DNA of 64,000 nucleotides from Euglena gracilis (GCA_039621445.1 CP154956.1:48865456-48929455); one strand, 5' to 3'; shown: positions 1 to 10,370, numbered from the stretch's first letter. Numbers and translations are program-made. The notes: generated by a model not told the origin, from the sequence alone.

Positions 1-700
1 AAAATGTAAAAGAATTAAGTGCAGCAATAAGCATAATACAAAGCCTCAGCCATCCAGGAGAAACTGTGTCCCTGTCAGTGGACAATCAAGTAACTTATTG
101 TTACGTAACAAAAGTTGGGCAGAAACACCCCGTTCAATTCCGGGCCGAGACCTTTTTTTCAAATGGTGTATGGTACATAACATAGATTTGCAAGTAAAGT
201 GGGTCCCTTAAAAGGGATGCCCAGCGGACCCCTTATGCAGGTGGGAAATGGACAGGGGGGATTATTTCCTGGACCCCCAGCTTTTTCAACGGCTGAGGCA
301 GCAGTTCAAAAGTTACATAAGTCTAAAAAAAGATCTTTTTGCTACAACAGGCAACAAAAAAACTGCCACAATTTGTGGCCAGGTGGCCCCACTGGAAAGC
401 CACAGCAGTGGATGCCTTACAATGTCCCATGGACAACATGGGGGATCTTTTTGCTAACCCCCCTGGTCTGTAATTCCAACAATCTCCCGCAGATTAAAAA
501 CGTTTCTACAGGCAAAAGTTCTGATGGTCACCCCCTACTGGGATTCAGCCACATTGTTGCCCCGGTTAATAAAAATGAGAGTTCCAGGGACCCCCTGCCT
601 AAAAATCACCCCCTACATGGGTATGTTCACCAACTGCAGGGGCGAAAATTTTACACCCCCCCCGGGTGGCTTCTGTTTTGCATGGTTTGCTCATGCAAAC
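1..700 (+). pseudogene. Retroelement remnant: RNase H end plus methyltransferase-like domain
   Basis: Reading frame 3 starts inside an RNase H core: a KELSAA segment supplies the conserved Glu, and SVDNQ supplies an Asp inside a VDN motif. The frame ends at a stop near 184. In another frame PSGPLMQ and WEMDRGDYFLDPQ follow, like the xADPLSRW...DRGDYxLDP linker that ends RNase H in DIRS-like and related elements. From about 330 a DLFATTGNKK block, then DALQ, a DLFANPP block near 450 and MVTPYWDS near 525 match the DLFA...NPPx...P.W signature of the Dam-like methyltransferase domain carried by such elements. At least three frames are needed, so the copy is dead. The order RNase H then methyltransferase is the DIRS order, but no tyrosine recombinase is seen. 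The upstream part lies outside the window. Confidence 0.6.
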
Positions 701-831
701 TCTGGAGGGGAAAACAAATACAAAATACAACCATTAACGATTTCTTCTGAAGAAACCTCAGTTAAAGCATTCACAAAGCGCCTTTACGCTTTTACAGGTG
801 AATTTGAACAAAATGTGTGTTCCCACCCACG

Positions 832-985
832 AGTGTTTCATTTCGGCTTTTCGGCTTTTTCACACATTTTTTGCGGCTTTTCGGCTTTTTAGCCGTTTTT
901 TTTCGGCTTTTTCGGCGATTATGCCGTTCACTTTTGGCTTTTCTGCTTTTTTCCACTCATTTTTGGCAATTCGACTTTTTAGCCG
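832..985. repeat. Degenerate CGGCTTTT repeat tract
   Basis: This pyrimidine-rich tract is built from repeated CGGCTTTT and TTTTTAGCCG blocks, which can fold into short hairpins (CGGCTTTTTAGCCG). A related tract is at 22730-22830. It lies directly before the 5' LTR. No coding content is credible. Confidence 0.55.
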
Positions 986-991
986 TATACT

Positions 992-1416
992 TGTGTACCA
1001 AGCATCCATTCTGTCATGGCACTGTGTACCAGATACAATGGGCTACAGCCTACAATCTGGCTACGGCTGGGCTGTACACAGTGGCATGGTTAAACCAAAA
1101 GACAAAGAGAGAATCTCAGAGCTAGCGAAAGCTTAGCGGAAATAACTGGTTCCTAATTCAAGGTTACAGGGTTTGGTGCTTTGCAATTCTGTTTTAGAAT
1201 TCCGAGGGCGAAGTCCCATTTAAATAGAAGTTTTCTTTCTTTCTTTTACAAACCTCGAAAGAGCAAAAGTCACTTTCATATAAGGGACTGCGGTCCCACC
1301 AATTCTCTTTGCCTTTGTGCTTTGCAATCAAAAGGGGAAAGGGAAGCAAATTTTATTGTTAGTCGGGCTTTTTGGGAGGAAACCTTAAGTAGAAAAGCCG
1401 GGGTGGGACGTACACT
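992..1416 (+). repeat. 5' LTR
   Basis: The LTR starts TGTGTACC and ends GTACACT, a partly inverted end pair. It matches 17452-17882 with scattered substitutions and one indel of about 6 bases (TTAGTCGGGC here, TTACTGCCCCCTTGGGC there). The exact last base (1414-1416) is uncertain by two because the sequence after the LTR also begins with T. Confidence 0.92.
1278..1285 (+). promoter_or_regulatory. Candidate LTR TATA box
   Basis: CATATAAG occurs in both LTRs (17736-17743 in the right one) about 130 bases before the LTR end, as expected for a retrotransposon promoter. The call rests only on position and match. Confidence 0.45.
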
Positions 1417-1431
1417 TGGTAGCAGAATAGG
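1417..1431 (+). other. Primer-binding site
   Basis: TGGTAGCAGAATAGG starts immediately after the LTR. Plant initiator-tRNA-Met sites read TGGTATCAGAGC, so the first ten bases differ at one position. It marks the reverse-transcription start and supports the 5' LTR boundary. Confidence 0.75.
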
Positions 1432-1450
1432 TTTAACGGTCGAACGACCA

Positions 1451-1459
1451 AAGGTAAGC
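1451..1459 (+). promoter_or_regulatory. Leader splice donor AAG|GTAAGC
   Basis: A near-consensus 5' splice site (cut between 1453 and 1454) lies about 37 bases downstream of the PBS, in the position of a retroviral major splice donor. It could feed the acceptors at 11125 and 11158 to make a subgenomic RNA for the third gene. Splicing is inferred. Confidence 0.5.
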
Positions 1460-1734
1460 TCAGCACACGGGCGAGGTGTCTCAGTGGCACAAGTGGCTAC
1501 GGCTGCATCACCAAGCCTCTGAGCCCCCTCCTTTGCTTACCTTTTTGGGTCTTTTCAGACAAACTTTTACAATTTTTACAGTTTTCACAAAAATGTTCCC
1601 AACTTTTCATCAAAAATGCAAAGCGCAAATGCGAACAATGGAAACGCACCTATTAACTATGCTTTGTTAATAGGTTCGCTTCGTGGACTGCAGAATGCAG
1701 ACGAAGTCGCTACCGCGACAGAAAAATTTCCTTA

Positions 1735-1875
1735 CAACGGGCGAATGCCCAATTCGCCTTAGCGACAGCAAATTTTTATTCACAAGGGCGGATGCCCAAG
1801 TCGCTTCTGCGGTGGAAAATTTTGCCATACAAGGGGCGGACGCCCAAGCCGCTTCGGAGGTAACCCCCCACTACT
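1735..1875 (+). repeat. Cluster of GGGCGNATGCCC micro-hairpins
   Basis: Three successive copies of GGGCGAATGCCC, GGGCGGATGCCC and GGGCGGACGCCC are each followed by CAA and a second short palindrome (TCGCTTCTGCGG or CCGCTTCGG). Stems are 4-6 bp with 3-4 base loops. Close relatives recur in the body of the element, for example GGCAGAATGCC at 7800-7880 and GGGCGGATGCC near 10924. Confidence 0.6.
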
Positions 1876-1918
1876 GGGGTTTCGAACCCAAAGCGCATTA
1901 GTGGTGCCCTCCCCTACA

Positions 1919-2190
1919 ACAAGCCACTTCGGCGGTGCCCCCCCCCTCCAAGGGTCTTCGGACCCAAGCCGCTTCGGCGGTGCCCCCCCCCCTCCAAGGG
2001 TCTTCGGTCCCAAGCCGCTTGGGCGGTGCCCCCCCCCCCCTCCAAGGGTCTTCGGACCCAAGCCGCTTCGGCGGTGCCCCCCCCATCCACGGGTCTTCGT
2101 ACCCAAGCCGCTTCGGCGGTGCCCCCCTCCTCCAAGGGTCTTCGGATCCAAGCCCCTTCGGCGGTGCCCTCGCCCTCCAACGATCTACGG
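1919..2190 (+). repeat. GC-rich minisatellite, about 45-bp unit, six copies
   Basis: The unit is a C-run, then TCCAAGGGTCTTCGGACC and CAAGCCGCTTCGGCGGTG. It repeats about six times with length changes only in the C-run. All three forward frames stay open across much of it and give proline-rich peptides such as PPPSKGLRTQAASAV. It lies in the gag leader or the extreme gag N-terminus, and the variable C-runs keep changing the frame. Confidence 0.85.
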
Positions 2191-2340
2191 ACCCAACCGG
2201 CATTTGCGGACCCAACCCTACAATAGCCGCCTTTGCGGTACAACACAATCCTACAATGGGCCTACGGACCCCCTCCGCTTCCGCGGAGTCTGACCCACAA
2301 GTGGGCAGAATTTCCGAACGGGGTTGGCAATTAGTGCCTT

Positions 2341-3115
2341 TTGGCACCCAACTACCAGCAGAGCCCCCTCCTTACGAGGACGGGTTGGAAACACCTTTTT
2401 TTTTCCAACCCCCCCTCGGTCCTACCACCGGTAAGCCCCATTCGAGACTTGCCCCCCCCTCCACAATTGAGAGAAATCCCAGAACTACCTTGGTCTGCTG
2501 AAATGCGGTTGGTGGCCCCGTACACTGCCGGTGTCATTGTTCCCATGGACAATGATCCCGAGGAAGACCGGGATGAGTTCTCCAGTAGTACCGTTGAGCG
2601 CGTAGTCGCAAATTCACCGGAGAACCACCCTCTACAACAGCAATTTCGACACATCGAAGCATGTGTCCAAAATTGCGCTAAATCACTAAACCAAGTCCTA
2701 CAATTTGATGAAGACAGTCACACGGCCGTTTTCGGCAAGCTGGACTTCCTTTGGCAATATTTCCAAGAATTTGGACAATTTTGCCAAAGAATTTCAAAAC
2801 CACTACAATGGACCTTCAGAACCTCCACCAAGGTTTTGACGCATTTTTGTGCGACACCTTGGTACAAAATTTCCAACAGGTACAAGAGACCTTCCAAACA
2901 GCGGAATCGCGGAATACCGCAAAATTTTCACATTTACAACAAAATCTACAACAATTGTTCACACAACTTGAAAACTTTTCTTATACAATGCAAGAAATGC
3001 AGTCCCGACTACAACACCGGGATAAAGCGCCTACGGTTGTGGAACTTGGCTCATATGTCTCATATGAGCACTTTTCAACTTTTCCAATGTTGTACAACAG
3101 TCCCAAGAACGCATT
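2341..3115 (+). pseudogene. gag N-terminal part (frameshifted)
   Basis: The frame opened at 2341 runs through a proline-rich start, then an acidic segment (DNDPEEDRDEF) and a helical segment ending near 2770. Coding character then continues in the +3 frame (QNLHQGFDAF, LQQNLQQLFTQLENF) to about 3050, and moves to the frame of the long coiled-coil ORF. Gln-rich heptad-like composition across all three pieces suggests one original protein broken by two small indels. No known domain is recognised. Its position before the coiled coil and knuckles marks it as gag. Confidence 0.6.
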
Positions 3116-4591
3116 TTGCGTTTGGGTGATAAAAACGCGACTTTTCATCAAAATTTTGCACAAATACGAGAAAACTATGTACAAAGAGCTTTTGCTCAAC
3201 AACTGGAAGAGCGGATTGCTCGTTTGGAACAAACTTCCTGCAAATGCGGTGAAGTTTCCAACACTTTGACCACATTGCACACTCAAGTGGCGGAAATCGT
3301 GCATCGGCAGGATTCCCTCCATGAAAAGTGGCAAAACGACATACAGAAACTTGAAACTGCTTCCAATGCGATACAAACCGCTACGGCGGAACTCCAATCC
3401 CGCGATGCGGTGATTCTTAGCTTACAAACCGCTAATGCGGAACTCCAAGACCGAGAAACGGTCATAACTACCATCCAAATCGCGAATGCGGACCTCCAAA
3501 TCGCGTTTGCAAACCTGAAAACCGCTTTTGCGGATGTTTCGGGACTACAAACTGTAATTGGGGACTTACAACGCCGCTTTGCGGAAACTTCCACCAAAAA
3601 TCCCAGTAAGGGAGCACTACGATCCACTGTAACCGATTTGCACAATCAGTTACAAGCGGATGTGAACAAAATCGAATCCGCGTTTGCGGATTTTCACAAA
3701 CGGTACAACGGTATTCAAAGATCAATTCCGGATATCACCGGCATTGAAACCGCGCTTGCGGATTTGAATACCCAACGCAAAACCTTACAATCCACCTCTT
3801 CCCATTTACAAAAACGAGTACAAGCACTTTATACAAGGGTCTCCGGACTCCAACCATCTTCGGATGGACAAACCGTTCACGAAGTCGAACTACCCCTTGA
3901 TTTTCGCACATTTTACGACCAAATGCTTGTGAAAAATCAGGAAAACCTACAAGAATTTTGTGAAACCTCGATGAGGACCGAAAACTCGGTCACCCAACAA
4001 GTTCTCACACTAAAACAACAAATTTCGGTGTTGGAGAACCGACTTTCTACAATGATGGATGGCAAAACCGCTGAAAATGCGGTAGGGGTACCCCAACGCA
4101 CGTTGGGTACCACAAACCCACAAGCCGAGGAACGGTTGAACGCCGTCACAACCGCAATGGAAACTTTGGTTAAACGGGTCCAATTCTTGGACACCACTTT
4201 TCCAAAGCTTTCAGCGGATTTTGACTCCATTGTTGACAAAGTACCACTTTTGGATGAGTTACCCTCATACCGCAAACGTATTAAGCGTTTGCAGTGTGAT
4301 GTTGAACTACTTTCAGACCTTTTCCAAGTGGTTGGTTCATTGGAACAAAGTAGCCATGATTTCGCATTGAGTTTGGATGAGATTAATGCAAAATCCCGCA
4401 ACCCTCCGCACTTTGCCCCTGAAAACCGTGTTTTCGGTGGTCAAGATGCAACTTCCAGCTCACAACGCGCTTTTTGCGCATCAACCGAAGCATCTTCGGA
4501 TGCCCGACATCCAACTCGCGACTTTGTGCATCAAATTCGCGATTCGTTGGATGCCAATCCTTCCAAAGGCGCAGTATGCGCACCCCTATAA
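3116..4591 (+). CDS. gag coiled-coil region
   Basis: An open frame of 491 codons is dominated by heptad-like repeats. Residues about 65-160 repeat an ATAELQ / ANAELQ / ANADLQ theme. DNA for these repeats is rich in short inverted repeats such as CCGCTAATGCGG. The frame ends at a TAA (4589-4591) sitting where the sister repeat CTACAAGCATC has CAA, so it is a Gln-to-stop mutation, and the same frame runs on for about 40 codons (QASTDAHDHEHAY). A long coiled coil is unusual in Ty3 gag and probably drives particle assembly (inference). There is no Met at the upstream edge because this piece is continuous with the broken N-terminal part. Confidence 0.7.
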   Translation: MRLGDKNATFHQNFAQIRENYVQRAFAQQLEERIARLEQTSCKCGEVSNTLTTLHTQVAEIVHRQDSLHEKWQNDIQKLETASNAIQTATAELQSRDAVILSLQTANAELQDRETVITTIQIANADLQIAFANLKTAFADVSGLQTVIGDLQRRFAETSTKNPSKGALRSTVTDLHNQLQADVNKIESAFADFHKRYNGIQRSIPDITGIETALADLNTQRKTLQSTSSHLQKRVQALYTRVSGLQPSSDGQTVHEVELPLDFRTFYDQMLVKNQENLQEFCETSMRTENSVTQQVLTLKQQISVLENRLSTMMDGKTAENAVGVPQRTLGTTNPQAEERLNAVTTAMETLVKRVQFLDTTFPKLSADFDSIVDKVPLLDELPSYRKRIKRLQCDVELLSDLFQVVGSLEQSSHDFALSLDEINAKSRNPPHFAPENRVFGGQDATSSSQRAFCASTEASSDARHPTRDFVHQIRDSLDANPSKGAVCAPL

Positions 4592-4699
4592 GCATCTTCC
4601 GATGCTCATGCCCTACAAGCATCCACGGATGCACATGATCATGAACATGCCTACAATCGCGATTACAATCGTCTGTTTATACCACAACTTAAGATTCCC

Positions 4700-5780
4700 C
4701 CCCCCTAAAGGTGAACCTTCGGATGAGGAACCTGTTTTTACCACAAAAACCGTGAATCCTCCGGTTTTACAATAAGAAATTCGCGAATCGGGACTGATTC
4801 GCGGTATGAGCCACACCCCTACCCCGGGGATTGGCCATGGATCGCGAATGAGAAACACGGAATTTACCGCGGTTCCCCGATTTGCAGGTCAACAACGGGA
4901 TTCCTACCACCCTGGTATGTTACCACACCCCGAATCGCGAAATCGCGACCCTTTACAATCCGAATCGCAGAATCGCGAAACACAACCATATAACTCGCCG
5001 AACCGCGATGTACCAAACACCCATGGTACCTACGGTACCATGAGTACCATCCTGGATGCGCATTCGCGCATGCCACCACAACAACCTCACACCAACAACT
5101 ACGATGTGAATCGCGGTCCACAACGCGATTTCAAAGGCACAATTACAATTGCCAACAAGGTAAAGCCACAATGGGACGGAGATCCCACAACTTGGAAACA
5201 ATTTTGGCCCGACTGGGCATACTACTGGGACTTGAAGGGTCCAACCCAAGACGGGAACCCTGAGGTAATCAAGATGGAATTCATTGATTGTCTTCCCAAG
5301 GAAGAAAAAGATCGCGCCCGACAACTTGTGATCCGGAATCGGCTTACTTTTGATGAACTGGTTGACCAATATGCGTCAACCTGCTCAAGCCTAATTTCGC
5401 GAATTACGCTGGAGAAAAAAAGGCGGCAATGCGCGCCAAGTGACCGAAAATGGAAGTCAAACGACATTTGGTATTCCAAATGGTTGGGATTGGCTTCTGA
5501 GGTTGATGAACTGGGAGAGAACCAAAGGAAATAACAATTCGATGCGGTTCTCCTCCATTTTATTCCTACAATTATCAAGGACATACACCGCGAGGAACTC
5601 GCGGACAACAAACTCACACTTGAACAACGATGGAATTATGTTTCCAAACAAATGAAACTCTCACAACTTTTGGGACAGATACAATCGGCTTACACCCACC
5701 ACCCTACCGCTGGTCTCCCTAGCGGTACGGTAAGTGCCCTACAAAAGACTTCTTCTCCAAAATCCCCACGGGGATACAGT
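4700..5780 (+). pseudogene. gag capsid-like region
   Basis: The +3 frame is open here apart from TAA at 4773-4775 and 5532-5534. Residues after PQRDFKG form a compact segment (KPQWDGDPTTWKQFWPDW ... EVIKMEFIDCLPKEEKDRAR ... LTFDELVDQYAS). It resembles retrotransposon gag/capsid helices, where W, F and a later C-LP..E pattern recur. After the second stop the frame continues with QFDAVLLHFIPTIIKDIHREELAD, as gag proteins do. Both stops can be derived from CAA by one C-to-T change. A C-run near 4697-4704 links it out of frame to the coiled-coil part. Confidence 0.6.
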
Positions 5781-5782
5781 AA

Positions 5783-6523
5783 ACATACATAAAAACGCGC
5801 TATCCGCGCTCATCTGACCAGTCTTCTGACAAAAATTGCTTTTTGTGCAACAAATCGGGGCATACGTCCCGTGACTGCCCCCACCCTGATTCATGAAAGC
5901 GGTATCAGAGTCCAAGGGGTTCAGAATCCTCGCAGAGCTCGCGCTCCTCTGGATATTCGCACAAATCTGGACAATCACAATCTTCGGGTTATCGACCAAG
6001 GTCCCGATCACCGTTCCGCGACCGCGGACGCGATCGCGCACCTCGTGGTCGATCACCCCGACCCCCTTACAAACGTGATACAAATCGCGATTCATCGCGA
6101 TCACGTTCGCGAAGGCGATCATCTTCTTCACGATGGTCACCCAGGAAACCGGGTTACAACAACCGTGGTCGAACGGGTTTCCGTTCACCCAGACCTCCAA
6201 GGGGTGAAAGCCCATCAAAGTCACAAAACCGACAAAGGTGTTCCCTTTGTGGATCACACAAGCACCACTCGTCCAAATGTCACCGTTCTCGCTCTCCCCG
6301 CCCGAACCAACGTTACCACAATGATACAAAACACAACAACAAACACAAGGTCGGGTTCAAAATCTCCTCTTTAGAGGAGGGAACCCCGGCTTCGGGCAGG
6401 GAGGGGGATGAGAACTCCGAATCCACGTTGGAGGACGACCGCAATGCGGTCCGCGCATTGCGCGCTATCTACTCACACAAGAAAACGATAAACAGCCGAA
6501 GTGCTGAACCGGACTTGGAGTAG
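5783..6523 (+). pseudogene. gag nucleocapsid: two CCHC zinc knuckles with RS-rich linker
   Basis: The first knuckle at 5837-5878 is CFLCNKSGHTSRDC, an exact C-X2-C-X4-H-X4-C. TGA at 5894-5896 interrupts the frame, which then stays open to 6523. The continuation is an Arg/Ser-dipeptide-rich basic segment of about 100 residues, then a second exact knuckle (CSLCGSHKHHSSKC, near 6240), then an acidic tail. Nucleocapsid knuckles bind the genomic RNA; an RS-like linker between two knuckles is uncommon. The TGA can derive from CGA. Confidence 0.75.
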
Positions 6524-6711
6524 GGGAGCCCGAGGTCTGTGGGCACGGACCTCTGTGCTGATGAACAGACGGAAGTAGGACCTGATCCACCTTACTTTCC
6601 CTGCCCATCTCCCTTTTTGGTCGGTACCCGGAAATTTTTCGGGTCCCCCACCCCCCACTCCAAATTTCTGCCTGGAATGCTGAGCAAAGTAGGAACGAGA
6701 TCCTGGAACAG

Positions 6712-7258
6712 TTGGAGAGACAACAATTTTACACCGGATCCTGCACTTTGCGTACCCCCCATGGAACTTTTGGTCCAAGCGTCCGAACACATAATTTTTC
6801 TACCAAATGCAAAATTTTGGTCGACACAGGGTGTCGCATTCCCCTTCTCTTTCGAACGGGATTAATTCCCCACTCCTTCTTGGTGAAAGCCAAATACCCC
6901 ATCAAAATTATGACTGCTGACAACAGCCCCATATGCGGTGATGACTTGGGATGCTTTTTTGGACATACTCCTCCCAATCATCCCCAAGCACCACTCACAA
7001 CCCCCACACATACATAATTTTCTGGGTACCTGGAGTTACGAATCGGGTATCCGCGGGTCTGACGTATTTTTGGGTTTTCCGTTCTTGCGTCAGAACCGCC
7101 TTGTTGTGGACTGCCCCTCCCTCGGTTTGCGCACTACTTCACACACACAACCCACACCACCGAATTTCTCCCCCAAGGCATCTTCCCAGATGTCCTCCCG
7201 CCTTGCCACAACGTTTTCTACAACCGAAAACACCGTTTCCTACCCTTGGGGTAAATAG
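6712..7258 (+). pseudogene. Retroviral-type aspartic protease
   Basis: KILVDTGCRIPLL at about 6812-6850 carries the catalytic DTG (6823-6831). IKIMTADN and a later GSDVFLGFPFLRQN segment fit the flap and the C-terminal LG-hydrophobic motif of retropepsins. The N-terminal half reads in frame 1 and the C-terminal half in frame 2, so there is one frameshift near 6935. TAG at 7256-7258 then interrupts frame 2, which otherwise remains open to about 9885. Confidence 0.75.
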
Positions 7259-8077
7259 AAAGCTGCCCCCCTACCCACTACACTTTTACCACACGTTTCC
7301 CATGCGGTAGGGAAAGCGAGTAGAATAACCCCCCACGTTTCACTGGGTTCGAAGGTGAAAGCCCAAAGGCCTGAAGAAATTTTGGTGTCGAGAAGCCGCC
7401 CAGCTGCACAACTTTTACGTTTTTCACCAGGTGTGTCGACTTCGGACACCACTGTACACCCCCCAGCAGCTACAACTTTCAACACCCCCATACACACATT
7501 ACACACGACTGACATGCACTACCAGACCGACACTTCCTTCCAATGCGCACATTGTCGGAGAATTTCCACACAACCTGATTTCGATTGTGGATGTATTGTT
7601 GAACCTTCCAAATTAATCGCTTTACTCAACAACCGGAGTACACTTGGTACCGGAACCGATACCGAGTTTACCCTGACAGCTGAACGAGAACACAACACAC
7701 CGGGTTGTTACCGGTTGTGTGTTGAAGTACATCGACAACTGGACAAACGCGGAATCGCGTCCCTTTTCGGAATCGCGAGAATCGCACATGAGGACCTCCA
7801 ATGGCAGAAAGCCAACCTCCCTGACCCCGAATGGCAGAATGCCAACCCCTCCAATGTCCCTGCATACAAGTGGCAGAATGCCAACAATAATTGTACTTTC
7901 TACAATACACCTGACACACTTGGTACAATGACTGATGAAGTGTCTTCGGACACGCCGCAATACCAATGTGGTTCGGAAAACTGTGTTTCAGCCCTCCACA
8001 GGACTGAAACCGCGACAGTTTTCGCAAACCGCAGTTGGAATGCGTTCAATTTTGGACAACACCGCATTTTGGAAATT
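7259..8077 (+). pseudogene. Protease-to-methyltransferase linker of pol
   Basis: Frame 2 is open from the TAG at 7256 to the TGA at 8078. It includes a small Cys cluster (CAHCRR ... CGC near 7540-7600) and three copies of a WQ[KN]AN peptide. These are encoded by TGGCAGAATGCCAAC hairpin repeats at 7800-7895. No domain is recognised. The linker is unusually long for Ty3 pol. Confidence 0.5.
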
Positions 8078-8080
8078 TGA

Positions 8081-8560
8081 TTTTCCAAAATTGCGCATAT
8101 CGCGAAGTCGATGGACCTACAATTGGAGATTGACGCATTTTCGTCCAAAGCACATTCTCGTTTACCCAATTACTGGTCAAGTCATACAAATGCGTTTGAT
8201 AAGTTTTGGGGTGATGTGGTCCTGTGGCTACACCCACCTCTGAAACTTATCCCTCTTGTTGTTGACAAGATCCTTCAGGATCAAGAACGCGGTGTGCTAC
8301 TCATTCCTATAAATCCCGAAGCGGAATGGTTCCAACAATTGACGTATGTCACTTTTCATTGGTGGTATTTACCGAATTACACTCCCTTGTTTGAAGATTT
8401 TTGCGGTGTCATGTTACCACCATTGAAAGAAATCATTTTTTGTGTTTGTTTCTTTGATGCATTCGGAACTGTTGACCATACTGACAAAATCCTACGGGAA
8501 AAAGGTCAGAATGACCAAACATACCAACTATCCGCAGTGATAGAAAGCGGTGGTCAATAA
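8081..8560 (+). pseudogene. DLFA/NPP methyltransferase-like domain inside pol
   Basis: In frame 2, FSKIAHIAKS leads into LEIDAFSSKAHSRL (DAFSS in the DLFA position, 8129-8146). WLHPPLKLIPLVVDKI (8225 onward, HPP in the NPP position) and GVLLIPINPEAEW follow. The spacing and hydrophobic pattern copy the remnant at 1-700 and the minus-strand element at 63.2-63.6 kb, and resemble the Dam-like N6-adenine methyltransferase domain of DIRS-like elements. Here the catalytic-type NPP reads HPP and DLFA reads DAFS, so activity is doubtful. The domain lies between protease and RT. TGA (8078) and TAA (8558) flank it in frame. Confidence 0.6.
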
Positions 8561-9440
8561 CCCAAGTCACAAGAACTCTGTATAAAGATCAATCGCGAAT
8601 TCAGTGATGTTTTAGAACATCCTATCTATTCCCATGACATAGATCCTGCAATTCGCGGACCTTTTGGTGTCTGCAAAATCGAACTCAAAGAAGGTGCACA
8701 GCCCATGCACCGAAAATTCTTTCGCTGTTCAGGCAAAAGAGAACAAGCTCTCAATACGATGATCGAAAAACTGTTTGAACGAAAATGGGTCATACCCTCC
8801 AAAAGCGAGTGGACCTCACAAGTTTTTGTGGTACCCAAGCCTCCCGATGCTTCTGGAGAGAAGAAGTGGAGACTTGTGCTGGATTACCGATACTTGAATT
8901 CACAGACAAAAGATGATCCATTTCCGTTACCACTTATCGAACATTTGATTACAAAACAAGCGGAAAACCGCCTCTGGTCTATTTTCGACTTAGGGGATGG
9001 TTTTCACCAGATGCACTTACACCCTGACTCACAACCATACACCGCATTTGTAACCTCCCGCGGAGTTTACCAATGAACGGTGTTACCAATGGGTGTTAAG
9101 ATTGGCCCAGCCATATTCCAATGTATTTTACGAGACTTACCGTTTGCAATGGTATACATTGATGACGTGCTGATAGGCACACCTCCTCCACTTACACATT
9201 CGGGTAGTGATGTCCTTGATAGTCACTACCGCGATTTCCGTTCCGTACTGACAACGTTCCAAAAAAATTTGCTTTTCGTCAAAGGTGCGAAAATGCATTT
9301 GTTTCACGAAACGATACAATTTTGTGGACACATTCTTAACAACGGACAAAGGAGAGCATCTCCAAGCAAACTCGAAGCTATAAGAAAGTGGACACCTGAA
9401 AACATCAAAACAATCACACATTTAAAAGGATTTTTGGGTT
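8561..9440 (+). pseudogene. Reverse transcriptase
   Basis: The frame continues past TAA at 8558 with INREFSDVLEHP and PMHRKFFRCSGKRE. SQVFVVPKPPD ... WRLVLDYRYLN, LWSIFDLGDGFHQM, VLPMGVKIGPAIFQ and MVYIDDVLIG (YIDD at 9155-9166) are the standard Ty3 RT blocks 1-5 in order. TGA at 9074-9076 stands exactly where the family has Trp (Y-[EQ]-W-x-V-L-P), so it is a TGG-to-TGA change. Apart from that stop the polymerase region is intact, in the same frame as the protease C-terminus. Confidence 0.92.
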
Positions 9441-10128
9441 TAGCGCAGTATTACACGATTTACATGAAGGATTTAGCGAAAATCTCAGTACCACTGACGC
9501 GACAACTCAAAAATCGCGCTCCTGGCAATACAAAGCTACAGTGGGATGATACAATGCGAGTATCGCTAACGACAATTAAACAATTGATGTTGGACAATGT
9601 TGTACTTGACATTGCTGACCCGTACAAACCATACGTACTGGAGGTCGACAGCAGCGACTATGCTGTAGGCGGTGTTTTGAGTCAACATAACTCGTCCAAT
9701 GAACTGCGCCCTGTAAAATTCTTCAGCAGAAAGCTACAAGGTGAAGACGGAGAAGTACAAGTGAAATGGAGCATACGAGAAAAGGAGACGTATGCCATTG
9801 TCCTTATCCTACAAAAATTCTGAAGTTGGGTCGCCAGTTCACTCGTACAAATACTAGTGTTGACAGACCATGAGTCTCCCCAACACTGGTACACGAAGAC
9901 TTGAACAAAGCCATGTCCTCAGTTGGCCGAAGATGCCGTTGGCACGAATTTTTGAGTCAATTCAACCTGGTGGTAGTTTACAACCAGGTCGTACTCAAAA
10001 AGTCGCTGACCCACTTTCCCGTGCACCCTGGCATTACCCTGGTAACCCTGACGAGGGTGATGCCACGTTCCACGGAAGTCGCGAAGCCGACGAACTCGCA
10101 AGGCGCGCAGACGCCGCTGACAACCTAA
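9441..10128 (+). pseudogene. RT connection and RNase H
   Basis: FLGLAQYYTIYMKDLAKI is the connection segment. RNase H follows with YVLEVDSSDYAVGGVLSQ (first Asp), REKETYAIVLILQKF (Glu) and VLTDHESPQHWY (Asp). The terminal VADPLSR motif is reached after two frameshifts (near 9890 and 9990). TGA at 9821-9823 sits between KF and SW, where homologues commonly have Arg, which fits CGA to TGA. Confidence 0.85.
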
Positions 10129-10370
10129 TTGACAATTTTCCTGTTTCGCGGATTTGGCGGCGGATGCCGATAGCCCCCGTACGGGGAAAACGACAACGCG
10201 GCAGAATGACGGGCCCCCGCCGAGTTACGCGATCAGAATCTCCATCCCCTCTCTTTTTTCGTGAATGGGATTATTCCAAGGATGATTTTATAATGATGTC
10301 GTACAAAGATTGCGTAATGGTGAATTGGTTGAGAATTATACCTTATCGCCTTTACGTTTGATTTTTCGGA

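Noticed and set aside
1-700. Part of the large LTR element
   Set aside because: It lies outside the left LTR and has a different RNase H and methyltransferase sequence, so it is a separate remnant.
1476-1530. tRNA-like sequence in the leader (GTGTCTCAGTGG ... GGCTGC)
   Set aside because: An A-box-like run is present, but no cloverleaf with a 7-bp acceptor stem and T-arm could be drawn.
1780-2347. Long minus-strand Gly/Arg-rich open frames
   Set aside because: They are artefacts of the plus-strand minisatellite; the repeats keep every frame open.
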